From the NCBI RefSeq assembly GCF_002394865.1, contig NZ_DGUZ01000006.1, forward strand, positions 76,829 through 140,828: 64,000 bases of DNA, written 5' to 3'. Both the position numbers and the translations under genes were made by a program. Each line of letters opens with the position of its first letter. Within the stretch, counting starts at the first letter, position 1. Shown one piece after another: positions 52,796 to 61,552 of the stretch. Source of the DNA: Fibrobacter sp. UBA4297 (lineage in GTDB: Bacteria; Fibrobacterota; Fibrobacteria; Fibrobacterales; Fibrobacteraceae). Under the pieces are notes generated by a model, which did not search any database, was not told the origin of the DNA, and was given only the letters and a program-made list of their open reading frames with translations.

Positions 52796-52863
52796 GGCGA
52801 GTGTCGCGACAGGCTGCTTGCAGACTGTCATGATTGAGCCGAAGATGCTGACGCAAAGCGTCA
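52796..52863. repeat. GTCGCGACA repeat, copy 2
   Basis: It is the counterpart of 51291-51352 and ends in the hairpin GACGC-AAA-GCGTC. Confidence 0.5.
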
Positions 52864-52925
52864 AAGCACTAAGTGATCAAAGAAAATAAGTCCGGGGTGA
52901 CAATTGGGCATCACAAAGCCTCATC

Positions 52926-53984
52926 CTACTGTCTACTTTTTTCTTTGCGCATGGAAGCGAGTGCCTTGGACTTGCGGCGGGCGGTTTCCTGGAGGTTTAC
53001 AGCAACGTCAAATTCATCGACGATTTCACGGCCGAGGATTTCTTCGAGAACGTCTTCGAGGCTCGCGATGCCGGCAATGGCACCGAATTCATCCACAACA
53101 CCCACCATGTGGCCGCGCTGCTTGAGAAATCGGAGTAAAAGTTTGTCCGTCATGAGGCTGTCGGGCACGAGCTGCATCGGGCGCATGAGCTGGCGCAGTT
53201 TCACATCGCGTTTGCCTTCGGCTAAAAGATTGTACGCATCGCGGCGAAGCACAATCCCAATCCAGTTGTCCTTTTTACCATCGTAAAGCGGCACACGCGA
53301 AAACGGCCAGTTTCCGCGCTCGTCAAGAGTCTCGCCTATCGTACTGTCGGCGGGGAGCGTAAACACAACCTGCCGCGGAGTCATCACACGGCGCACCGGG
53401 AGCGACTTGAGCGAAAGAATATTCTTGATGACAAGAGCCTGCTGGCGGTCAATCACATCTTCGCGAAGCCCGAGACTCACAAGGCTGTTGATGTCCTCGA
53501 TGCTCACGTCCTTCTTTTCTTTGTCTTCGTGCGTCCAGTGCTTGGTAAGCGAGAGGCAAAGCCAGATGATCCCCGTCCAGCTGAGGATTTTCGTGATGTA
53601 GTAAAACGGCACAGCCACGAGCGGCGCACAGACTTTCGCCTGTTTGACGCCGAGCGTCTTGGGAGTGATTTCGCCAAAAAGCAAAATGAGAATCGTGAGT
53701 ATCACCGGCAAGAGCATCGCCGCCGAAGGCGACAAGCGCTTTACCGCCAAGGCCGTCGCCAAGGACGCGCCCACAGTATTCGCAACCGTGTTCACAACAA
53801 GCACCGAGGCTATGTAACGGTCGATATTATCCTTCACGTGCTTCAGGTAACGTGCAGTAAATTTCTTTTGGCGCTCCAGGACTTCCACCGTTGAAGGCGG
53901 GACGCTATAGAACGAGGCTTCGGTCACAGAGCAGAACGCCGAAGCGGCTAGACAACAAAAAACAGTTAAAGCAATTTCAAACAT
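52926..53984 (-). CDS. CNNM/CorC-family transporter with CBS pair
   Basis: 352 residues. The N-terminal DUF21/CNNM membrane domain (about 1-150) has three to four helices with the signature SVTEASFYS and FGEITPKTLGVKQA. A CBS pair follows (MTPRQVVFTLPADSTIG, then LRQLMRPMQLVPDSL, DEFGAIAGIASLEDVLEEIL). The usual C-terminal CorC_HlyC domain is nearly absent, so this is a short form. Family members move magnesium or other cations. The last codons and the stop lie in a GTAGACAGTAGG repeat word. Confidence 0.88.
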   Translation of the reverse strand: MFEIALTVFCCLAASAFCSVTEASFYSVPPSTVEVLERQKKFTARYLKHVKDNIDRYIASVLVVNTVANTVGASLATALAVKRLSPSAAMLLPVILTILILLFGEITPKTLGVKQAKVCAPLVAVPFYYITKILSWTGIIWLCLSLTKHWTHEDKEKKDVSIEDINSLVSLGLREDVIDRQQALVIKNILSLKSLPVRRVMTPRQVVFTLPADSTIGETLDERGNWPFSRVPLYDGKKDNWIGIVLRRDAYNLLAEGKRDVKLRQLMRPMQLVPDSLMTDKLLLRFLKQRGHMVGVVDEFGAIAGIASLEDVLEEILGREIVDEFDVAVNLQETARRKSKALASMRKEKSRQ

Positions 53985-54183
53985 AATTTAGTCTATAGTC
54001 ATTAGTATTTAGTCATTAGTCAATAGTTAATTAATAGCAATTTCTTTACAACGTCATCCTGACACCGAAAGTGGAAGGATCCAGTTATATTCCTCTAAAA
54101 AATTACTAGATCCTTCGACCTCGCCTAACGGCTTCGCTCAGGATGACAAAATACGCGAGAACAACATAGCTAATGACCATTGA
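53985..54183. repeat. TTAGTCATTAG tract and paired dispersed repeats
   Basis: A TAGTCATTAGTATTTAGTCA tract is followed by two opposed copies of the dispersed repeat: CGTCATCCTGACACCGAAAG with GGATCC at 54053-54083, and AGATCCTTCGACCTCGCC to GCTCAGGATGACA at 54109-54149. Then comes a further tract of the first kind. Opposed copies could form a long hairpin. Confidence 0.7.
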
Positions 54184-56478
54184 CTAATAACCATTGACTA
54201 AAGTCGGCTCTATCGCCCAGAACTGGGTGCGTTCCATGTCACGAATAAATTCGCCAAACGATTTCGTATTCATAAACGGCACCACAAAAGAATCTTCCGT
54301 ATTCAGTTGCATCAATTCAATTTCCGTAGATTTCGGGATATCGGCAAGCTTGCGGACTTCATCAAGAGCGTCGTCAAACCCACCCAAGCTATGCACAAGT
54401 CCGGCCTCTTTCGCCTTCCAGCCGACCATCACACGACCGCCACCATACACGGAATCGACCACAGCTTGGTCAATTCCAGTTGCCTGCGAAACAACTCCCG
54501 TAAAGCGATTGTAGAAGTCGTCCATGTATTCCTGGAGCGCCGCTTTTTCAGTATCCGTCCACGGGCGAGCAAACGAGCGAGCATCCGAATAATCATTTGT
54601 CTTCACCGGTTCATTGCGCAACCCGACTTTTTGCATCAAGCCCGAGGCATCAATCTTACCGCCATAAATTCCAATACTTCCAACAATGGCAAAAGGTTCT
54701 GCAATAATCTTGTCTGCACCACACGCAATGTAATAAGCACCCGACGTTCCAGAACTTCCGATACTTGCAACAATGGGAATATCAAAACGTTTCAAGTTCT
54801 TAAGCGCACCCCAGATTTTATCGGACGCAATTGCGCTACCGCCCGGCGAAGAAATCCGCACAAGCAAAGCCTTCACACCCATGCCTGGCAACCTGCGCAA
54901 ATTATCAAGCACAGCCTCTTCCATGCGGGAATCAATCGTGCCGTTGATGTTCAACAAAGCCACTTTTGTGCGGTGATTCCAACGTTCGTCAAAAATTTTG
55001 GTATTCGACGGGGCCCAAGTCCTAAAGCCCGCATAAGGAGCATCGATATCGAAGAATGTCTTTAGCGCATACGCAGGAACCTGATCAATGTAAAGCAATG
55101 TATCAGCGAGGCCCACCTTCTTGGCACCAAGCGCTGTAATCACGGGCTTTTGCGCGAGTTCGTCAAGAGCTTCGACATTTACATTGTACGATTTTATTTT
55201 CATGCGGGCAGCAACGCGCATGCGAATAAGTTCCCAAATATCCTTATAAAGTGTCTCAATGTTTTCGCGGGCATTCACCGACATGGAATCAGCCGTGTAC
55301 GGTTCCACTGCCGACTTGTACGCACCATGGCGTAAAAACTCGACCTTGATACCTAATTTATCCAAAAGCCCCTTGTAAAACGTAATTCCGCCACCAAGTC
55401 CTAACCATGTAAAATATGCCGAAGGCTCCACGACAATGCGGTCCACATTTGCAGCCGCCATAAGCACTGCCGGACGCACGTCATCCATGTAGGCAACCAC
55501 AAGGCCGCCTCGCGCCTTGAGTTTTTTTACGTAACGGTTGATTTCTTCGGATATCGCCAAGTTGCCGCTATAGCCCGAAAAATCAAGCACCACAAGCCCC
55601 GCCGAAGGGTCACGCAACAGATGTTCAAACAAATTGCGCACCTTCATGAGACCAATTGAAGAAGACCCAAAGAACAACATTTTCTTCTCGACTTCGGTCA
55701 CATCCATATTGAGCGGGACACGCACAATCTGCGCCGAACGGGATGCCCGCGGGTTACGCGCCGCATGGAAACCGATACTACCGCCCTTCGGCAAAAAGTC
55801 ATCGAAAACCTTCAGCGATGCATCGACATAGCCACCAAACGATGCCGAGAGCGTAAGCGTGTATTCGTCATCATCACCATAAAGCGGCATCTTGAAACCA
55901 AAGCGGTAACCATAAAGCGAAAGCTCCAGAAGCAATCGGTGTTCCTTCCAGTTTTCGACATCGTAGCTTGCACTTAGGACATTTCCCATGCGAATTGTTG
56001 CGCCCGCATTGTGAACGCGCTCCATCGAAGTTGGCCCAAGGTACAGCAAGTTATCACAAGAGTAGCCAAGCGAAAGCATGCTGAACGGACGAATCAAAAC
56101 ACCGGGCGAATACGTCCATTCCGTTCCCTTGAAATCCGCACTGCGGAACGCCGTAATACGTCCACCCAAGAACGCGCTACGGTCAAAAAGCGGAAAACCA
56201 TGCGTCAAGTTCCAACGCGATTCGTCCATGCCCTCGCCATTAAAACGGTACTCGAAACCCGCGCCTATACGGTCCAAGTTACCGCCCACGCGGAATTCCG
56301 TAATGCCGTCGTCAAACTGGTACGAGGTAAACGCCCCCTTGGAATCCAAAGCCGAGAGCCCCGCCGGGTTCCCGAAAACACCATGCGCCCCTTCGAGCGA
56401 CACAAAGCGCGATTCGCCGGGAAGGTAGGCAAGCGCCGGCATGGCCATAGCAAATAACGATATAAAAAATTTTCTCAT
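54184..56478 (-). CDS. sppA: SppA-type signal peptide peptidase with N-terminal barrel-like domain
   Basis: 764 residues from ATG 56478, which begins a clean signal peptide (MRKFFISLFAMAMPALA); an open frame extends 20 codons upstream. Residues about 20-250 are beta-rich with GVFGNPAGLSAL and alternating strands, like the outer-membrane proteins of the PorV/UPF0164 type. Residues about 270-764 form a tandem SppA (67K class): the catalytic Lys in YKSAVEP (near 386) and Ser in GTSGAYYIA (near 575), plus SSPGGSAIASDKIW. SppA degrades cleaved signal peptides and is normally inner-membrane bound; a barrel fusion suggests another location here. The C-terminal LVNGY and stop are encoded by an intergenic repeat word. 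Confidence 0.83.
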   Translation of the reverse strand: MRKFFISLFAMAMPALAYLPGESRFVSLEGAHGVFGNPAGLSALDSKGAFTSYQFDDGITEFRVGGNLDRIGAGFEYRFNGEGMDESRWNLTHGFPLFDRSAFLGGRITAFRSADFKGTEWTYSPGVLIRPFSMLSLGYSCDNLLYLGPTSMERVHNAGATIRMGNVLSASYDVENWKEHRLLLELSLYGYRFGFKMPLYGDDDEYTLTLSASFGGYVDASLKVFDDFLPKGGSIGFHAARNPRASRSAQIVRVPLNMDVTEVEKKMLFFGSSSIGLMKVRNLFEHLLRDPSAGLVVLDFSGYSGNLAISEEINRYVKKLKARGGLVVAYMDDVRPAVLMAAANVDRIVVEPSAYFTWLGLGGGITFYKGLLDKLGIKVEFLRHGAYKSAVEPYTADSMSVNARENIETLYKDIWELIRMRVAARMKIKSYNVNVEALDELAQKPVITALGAKKVGLADTLLYIDQVPAYALKTFFDIDAPYAGFRTWAPSNTKIFDERWNHRTKVALLNINGTIDSRMEEAVLDNLRRLPGMGVKALLVRISSPGGSAIASDKIWGALKNLKRFDIPIVASIGSSGTSGAYYIACGADKIIAEPFAIVGSIGIYGGKIDASGLMQKVGLRNEPVKTNDYSDARSFARPWTDTEKAALQEYMDDFYNRFTGVVSQATGIDQAVVDSVYGGGRVMVGWKAKEAGLVHSLGGFDDALDEVRKLADIPKSTEIELMQLNTEDSFVVPFMNTKSFGEFIRDMERTQFWAIEPTLVNGY

Positions 56479-56550
56479 CAATGATATAATAGAAAAATTG
56501 CTATTTTGCTTCACGAGTGCAGGAAACAATTTTAACATAGTGGTGGTTTT

Positions 56551-58647
56551 ATGGCATCATCTTCTAAAAAAGAAGAAACGGACCTTTTTGATTTGTTAAA
56601 AGAGCTGGCGAGGAACTGGAAAATCATGATTCCGTGCATCATTGTCGCCGGAATTGTAGGCGTTTTCGTCGCCATGTGGATTCGCCCCGTCTATAAAGTA
56701 GACGCTTTGCTCCAAATTGAATCAAAAAACAACAAAAGCATGGGCATGACAGGCGGACTCAGCAGCCTGTTTGCCACGACAAGCCCCGCCGAAACAGAAA
56801 TCGAACTTATCAAGAGCCGTCAGATCATTGGCGAAGCCGTCGAAAAGATGAACTTGCAATATGTGGCAACGCCAATCAACAAGCTCGACCGCCTGCTACA
56901 CCGCGAAGGCCGCATGGAACTCAGCCGATTTGAAGTTCCTTGGAAACTCCTCCCCAAAGACGAAAAGAAAGGACCTTGGACCGTAAAAGCTACAGATAGT
57001 ACTACGTACGACCTATACGACCACCACAACATTAAAGTTTTATCCGGGACCGTTGGCGAAACATACCGTTTCCCTTACGCAAATGATACAGCAAGCATCC
57101 ATATTTATCGTATGGATGCATCTGCAGGGCAAAGCTTTAAAATTACCAAGATGGAACGCCTTGACGCAATCGACCTATTCAAGCAAGCTTTCTCCATCAA
57201 GGAAAAAGGAAAAAAGACTGGCATCTTGGAATTTAGCTACCAAGATATTTATCCCGACCGCGCGACAAAAGTCCTAAACGAAATCGCCACATCCTATTTA
57301 AGGCAGAACGTCGAACAGCGCAATGCTGAAGCCCAAAAGACATTGGAATTCTTGGAAAAGCAGTTGCCCGATGTCAAAGCAAAACTGGATAGTTCTCTCC
57401 TGAAGTTCAACACCTACCGCAACAAGGTCGGCTCTGTCGATATCGGTGCCGAAACACAACTTATCCTAGAAAAGCGCAATAAGCTACAGCAAAGCCTGCT
57501 TGACCTACAACAAAGAAAGCAAAGCGCCATTCGCTTGTTCCAACCGGAACACCCGACCATCAAGACATTGGAAGACCAGGAAAACAACTTGAAGCGAGAA
57601 CTCGCCAACAACTATGCCGCCACCAAGAGACTTCCAAACACCCAGCAAGAAGTCCTGAAGCTTACAAACGAAGTGGACATGAGCAAGCACCTGTACACAA
57701 ACATGCTTAACAACATTCAACAGCTAAAACTCGTTTCCGCCGGTGAAGTCGGCTCCGTGCGCATTATCGACTTTGCAGAAGAAGTAACAAAACCAGCACT
57801 GCCGAAGAAAAAAATGATTTTAGCGATAGCACTTTTCTTTGGATTTCTCTTGGGCATCGGTATCACGATGCTTAAAACCAAGTTCAGCAACGGGGTGCGC
57901 GACGCAAGCTTTATTGAACGAGAAACAGGATTCAGCGTCTACGCTAAAGTGCCAAAAGGTAATCCTAACGGGACTAAGGGGACAAGACCCCTCGCTGTAG
58001 TTGAACCAGATGACGTTGCCGTGGAATCCATCCGCGCATTGCGCAGTTCGCTTGAATTCAGCATGGAAGAAGGCCGCAGCTCAATTATCGGCATCAGCGG
58101 CCTCATCCCTGGTGTTGGCAAGAGCTTTATTTCAGTAAACTTGGCGGCACTCTATGCCGGGCTTGGAAAAAAGGTTTTGCTCATCGATGCAGACCTCCGC
58201 AAGGGACGCCTGCATAAGGAATTTGGAATCAAGCGCGGCAACGGTCTTTCACAGATCCTTCTGGGTAAAGCCACCGTCGACGATGTGATCCAATCCACGG
58301 AAGTTGAAAACCTGTATGTCATGCAATGCGGTACAGTGCCCCCCAACCCATCCGAACTACTCGGTTCTAAGCACTATACCTCAATGATTAGCGAACTAGA
58401 AAAGATTTATGATTTGATCATTGTCGACACCCCGCCAATCATGCTCGTTACCGATGCGGCCCTAGCATGCCGCGTTGCTGCTCAAATCGTCATGGTCATC
58501 GAATACAACAAACACAGCATCGATGCCATCCAGGACGGAATGAACCAGCTCCTAAAGGGGAACAGCACGGCCCATGCAAGCTTCGTCATCAACAAGTACG
58601 AGCATGGCCATAATGACGGATACGGATACAAATACGGGAAATACTGA
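56551..58647 (+). CDS. Wzc-type polysaccharide co-polymerase / tyrosine autokinase
   Basis: 698 residues. A Wzz domain with membrane helices at about 31-47 and 418-436 encloses a periplasmic coiled-coil region. The cytosolic BY-kinase has Walker A GLIPGVGKSF (near 519), Walker A' VLLIDADLRKG and Walker B LIIVDTPPI, and ends in the Tyr cluster DGYGYKYGKY (689-698) that is autophosphorylated. It controls chain length and export with Wzy and an outer-membrane channel. It is divergent from sppA over a 72-base gap containing TATAAT at 56485. No cognate phosphatase or Wza is seen in the window. Confidence 0.92.
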   Translation: MASSSKKEETDLFDLLKELARNWKIMIPCIIVAGIVGVFVAMWIRPVYKVDALLQIESKNNKSMGMTGGLSSLFATTSPAETEIELIKSRQIIGEAVEKMNLQYVATPINKLDRLLHREGRMELSRFEVPWKLLPKDEKKGPWTVKATDSTTYDLYDHHNIKVLSGTVGETYRFPYANDTASIHIYRMDASAGQSFKITKMERLDAIDLFKQAFSIKEKGKKTGILEFSYQDIYPDRATKVLNEIATSYLRQNVEQRNAEAQKTLEFLEKQLPDVKAKLDSSLLKFNTYRNKVGSVDIGAETQLILEKRNKLQQSLLDLQQRKQSAIRLFQPEHPTIKTLEDQENNLKRELANNYAATKRLPNTQQEVLKLTNEVDMSKHLYTNMLNNIQQLKLVSAGEVGSVRIIDFAEEVTKPALPKKKMILAIALFFGFLLGIGITMLKTKFSNGVRDASFIERETGFSVYAKVPKGNPNGTKGTRPLAVVEPDDVAVESIRALRSSLEFSMEEGRSSIIGISGLIPGVGKSFISVNLAALYAGLGKKVLLIDADLRKGRLHKEFGIKRGNGLSQILLGKATVDDVIQSTEVENLYVMQCGTVPPNPSELLGSKHYTSMISELEKIYDLIIVDTPPIMLVTDAALACRVAAQIVMVIEYNKHSIDAIQDGMNQLLKGNSTAHASFVINKYEHGHNDGYGYKYGKY

Positions 58648-58652
58648 TCCAT

Positions 58653-59222
58653 ATGATAAAAAACAAAAAAGAGCTAAACGAATACCTTTCCTACGAAAGG
58701 TCTCGTTATGGTTTCAAAAGCGTTTTTCAATATTGGATTCACTTGTTCATGCACATGGAACAAGCCCACATTTGGCAATTCCAAAAAAGACTGAGAATTA
58801 CAGAATATTACAAAAACTGTAATCACAAAATCCGGTTCCTATTAAGTCAACGAAAACTGAACATACTTCGACACAAGTACAATTTTGAAATTTGCCTGAA
58901 TGTATTCGATAAAGGGCTCCGGATAATGCACATTGGTCCGATTTTAACCAATGCAAAAGCACGAGTCGGCCAGAATTGCTCTATCCACATAAATACAGGA
59001 ATTGCGGCGCAAGGGATCACAAACGAAGCACCGACTATCGGCGATGATGTCGTAATCGGCTTTGGCGCCTGTATCATCGGAGGATGTCATATCGCCAACG
59101 GTATTGCAATCGGAGCAAATGCCCTTGTAAACAAGTCTTTTGAGGAAGAGAACATAGCAATTGCGGGCGTTCCCGCCCGCAAAATATCCAACAATGGATC
59201 AAGAGAATGGGGAAAAGCTTAG
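58653..59222 (+). CDS. Serine O-acetyltransferase-like hexapeptide transferase
   Basis: 189 residues. The N-terminal 85 residues are helical, then left-handed beta-helix repeats run from GLRIMHIGPILTNAKARVGQ to IGANALVNKSF. The motif HINTGIAAQG is where serine acetyltransferases carry HRTGIVIG-like sequence, and GDDVVIGFGACIIGG and GVPARKIS are typical. It starts five bases after the Wzc stop, so an O-acetyl group on the exported polysaccharide is likelier than cysteine synthesis. Confidence 0.82.
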   Translation: MIKNKKELNEYLSYERSRYGFKSVFQYWIHLFMHMEQAHIWQFQKRLRITEYYKNCNHKIRFLLSQRKLNILRHKYNFEICLNVFDKGLRIMHIGPILTNAKARVGQNCSIHINTGIAAQGITNEAPTIGDDVVIGFGACIIGGCHIANGIAIGANALVNKSFEEENIAIAGVPARKISNNGSREWGKA

Positions 59223-59252
59223 TTTTCCCAGCTGCAATAATATAAACGGCAA

Positions 59253-60317
59253 TTACCGCAATACCGGTCTTCTATTTCCAGTTTCTTTTAATTTGTAATC
59301 TAAAACATGTGGGAACCCATTTTCCCATACAATTTCGGACATGATGGTCTTTCTCATATCATAATTCCCTTTTTTGTCCAAAGTCCATACCTGATAGAAC
59401 ACATAATAATGCCCTGTGCTATCTTTAAATATTTCACTGTTATGACCAGGTCCTGGATACTTCTTCGTCGGATAATTCATTCTTGTACCATAACCATCTT
59501 TCAAACGTCGGCCATCGGCATCGACAAAATCACCTGTTAGCGATTTGCTACGCCCGACATACAACGAGTAATCCCTTCTCTTGGATACAATACAATACCA
59601 ATAACCATCATGCTTATAGAATGAAACACCCTCATATCCGCCATGTTTTTCACCATCCACCAAATCCGATGGATTTGTCGGGCCAACAACAAGAGCAAAC
59701 GAATCATTTGGAGCCAAACTCAGCCCGTCATCGGTTAGCTGATGACGGTATATTCCAAAACTAGATCCAAAAAACAACCACACTTTTCCTTCATCCTCTA
59801 TAACAAAAGGATCGATGGCATCATACTCCCAACCCATCATCTTATGATCAACTAGAGGAGACGGGTTTCCAACAAATTTAAAAGGACCTGTTGGTTTGTC
59901 AGCCTGTAAAACATGTATACCACCTTTATTGGACAACGAAAAATAGATATTCCACTTATTCTTTATCTTCGCAACTTGAGGTGCCCAAACAGATTTGCAG
60001 CCTCCAACACAGTCTTTAATTTCATGTTGATTCAAATACCCCTGAAAAAGGTTTAAAATCTCTTTATCAAAAACCTCTTTGCCAGAATCTTTCCATTCCA
60101 CAAGATTATTACTTTCTAGGATATGCAAACGATTAAAATAGGCAGAATGAAATAAATAATACGTACCCGAATTTTCCCAGACGCACACATCTGCAGTTGA
60201 ATAATCTAAATCAATTACGGGATTGGAATAATAATCATCAGCTTTAACATCAATCAAAAGACTCATAAAAGAAACAAACAGAATCTTTAGCGGCGTCATA
60301 TAATTTTTTACACTCAT
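59253..60317 (-). CDS. GH43-like five-bladed propeller glycosidase, exported
   Basis: 354 residues from ATG 60317, with AGGAAGG upstream; a GTG six codons before is in frame but lies on that site. A signal-like hydrophobic segment covers about 10-22. Candidate catalytic residues fit GH43: Asp in DYSTADVCVW (near 43), Asp in YDAIDPFVIEDEGKVWLFFG (near 166) and Glu in GGYEGVSFYKHDGYWYCIVS (near 227). GPGHNSEIFKDSTGHYYVFY is a further hallmark. It likely cleaves arabinan or xylan-type linkages outside the cytoplasm. It lies convergent to the acetyltransferase inside a capsule locus, so it may act on the cell's own glycan. Confidence 0.85.
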   Translation of the reverse strand: MSVKNYMTPLKILFVSFMSLLIDVKADDYYSNPVIDLDYSTADVCVWENSGTYYLFHSAYFNRLHILESNNLVEWKDSGKEVFDKEILNLFQGYLNQHEIKDCVGGCKSVWAPQVAKIKNKWNIYFSLSNKGGIHVLQADKPTGPFKFVGNPSPLVDHKMMGWEYDAIDPFVIEDEGKVWLFFGSSFGIYRHQLTDDGLSLAPNDSFALVVGPTNPSDLVDGEKHGGYEGVSFYKHDGYWYCIVSKRRDYSLYVGRSKSLTGDFVDADGRRLKDGYGTRMNYPTKKYPGPGHNSEIFKDSTGHYYVFYQVWTLDKKGNYDMRKTIMSEIVWENGFPHVLDYKLKETGNRRPVLR

Positions 60318-60348
60318 GAGTATAGCCTTCCTCACTTTTGTAGTAGGG

Positions 60349-61509
60349 TTAAAGTTTTACTTTTTCTACGAGAAAATCAACAACTCTTTTCGTAGACTGA
60401 TTGTCGACATATTTATGAATGCGGTGCATCGCCTGACAGCGGCTCTCCTTAGCCGAGTCAACATTACAAAACACATCTTCAATAAATTTAAACAAATCGG
60501 GCATTTTTTTCAAATACACGCCCTTAATCCATTCAAAGTAGTCTATTAAAAATCCTGTTGTAGACGAATACTCCTCAAAATCATCCACAGTCAATGCAAT
60601 AGGCCTATCTAGCAAGACATATTCATGATAAGCGGCGGAATAGTCCGTAATCAAAGCGTCAAACGACTGCATTAAGTTAGCCGTAGATACTCCCATTTTA
60701 TATTTGAGTTCTTGGGATATTAAAACAATATTTGAAAAAGTTAACTTTGAAAAATTTGCAGCCTGAGCATGATGCATCTGTATTGCAAGCAATATATTTT
60801 TTTGTGATAAAAAAAGATTTAACTGCCGCAGATCGTCCTCAGTCCGTATCAAAGGAATACCAAAAGGAAACACAACATCACTATCAATTCTGTTTCCCTC
60901 ACGGTGTTGTCTGAACGTAGGCAACCATCCAATAATTTTAGAGAATCGTTCTTTGGGACGACTAGCACACAACGCAGGAATAAAGCCATTCGCGAACAAG
61001 TCCTTTTTTTCAAAGAGACGGTCATTCGCCGGGAAACCTAGAGGCACAATATCTTCTTTTCGCTTTACGCAATAACCTTTGCAATCTATATAATCAACAT
61101 CCTGCAAAGCCGGTGACAAAGTCAACATGCAATCCATCTTTCCAAGAGAATGCATATAGTCCGAACATTTTTTCAATGGTCCGCCATGCCGAGTGAACAA
61201 GCGAAATGTATTGGGGTATTTTTTACAAACCGGCCTATTGCTATCTACAATAAGCTTTACATGAAGCATACACCAAAAGCGGTGCAGCCGCTGAAGCAAG
61301 GAAAGTTCGCCAAAGAATGGTATACAAGCAATATCGGCAGGAACTTTAAAATCTTTGTCAACCGCCCAAACCATTCTGTACTTCTTATTGACCCCTCGAC
61401 GGTTCATCTCCTGGTAAATCATCCATGGAGATCCATCTAACTCAGGGAACGATTCAAACAGAATAATATTTTTAGGGAACATCCCTACAATTTTGTTCAG
61501 AAAGATCAA
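60349..61509 (-). CDS. CDP-glycerol glycerophosphotransferase family protein (TagB/TagF-like)
   Basis: 386 residues, read from TTG 61509 with AAGGGTGG eight bases upstream; an ATG at 61482 is the alternative. NIILFESFPELDGSPWMIYQ near the start, FTRHGGPLKKC (near 105) and ITDYSAAYHEYVLLDRPIAL (near 286) are those of the CDP-glycerol polymer family, with two conserved His/Asp sites. The enzyme transfers glycerol-phosphate to a lipid-linked sugar. Together with the cytidylyltransferase 43 bases upstream it suggests a glycerol-phosphate substituent on the surface polysaccharide. Confidence 0.87.
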   Translation of the reverse strand: MIFLNKIVGMFPKNIILFESFPELDGSPWMIYQEMNRRGVNKKYRMVWAVDKDFKVPADIACIPFFGELSLLQRLHRFWCMLHVKLIVDSNRPVCKKYPNTFRLFTRHGGPLKKCSDYMHSLGKMDCMLTLSPALQDVDYIDCKGYCVKRKEDIVPLGFPANDRLFEKKDLFANGFIPALCASRPKERFSKIIGWLPTFRQHREGNRIDSDVVFPFGIPLIRTEDDLRQLNLFLSQKNILLAIQMHHAQAANFSKLTFSNIVLISQELKYKMGVSTANLMQSFDALITDYSAAYHEYVLLDRPIALTVDDFEEYSSTTGFLIDYFEWIKGVYLKKMPDLFKFIEDVFCNVDSAKESRCQAMHRIHKYVDNQSTKRVVDFLVEKVKL

Positions 61510-61552
61510 TCGTTACACCACCCTTAGATAAATAACGCAAACACTTTGTTAA

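Larger units (their letters stand above)
52413..52925. other. Intergenic region upstream of rplM
   Basis: A 513-base gap with no credible gene. It holds the rplM leader and promoter area, a TAGTTAATAGTTATTGATTAA tract (from about 52598), a dispersed repeat (52632-52713) and the second GTCGCGACA repeat (52796-52863). Confidence 0.6.
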
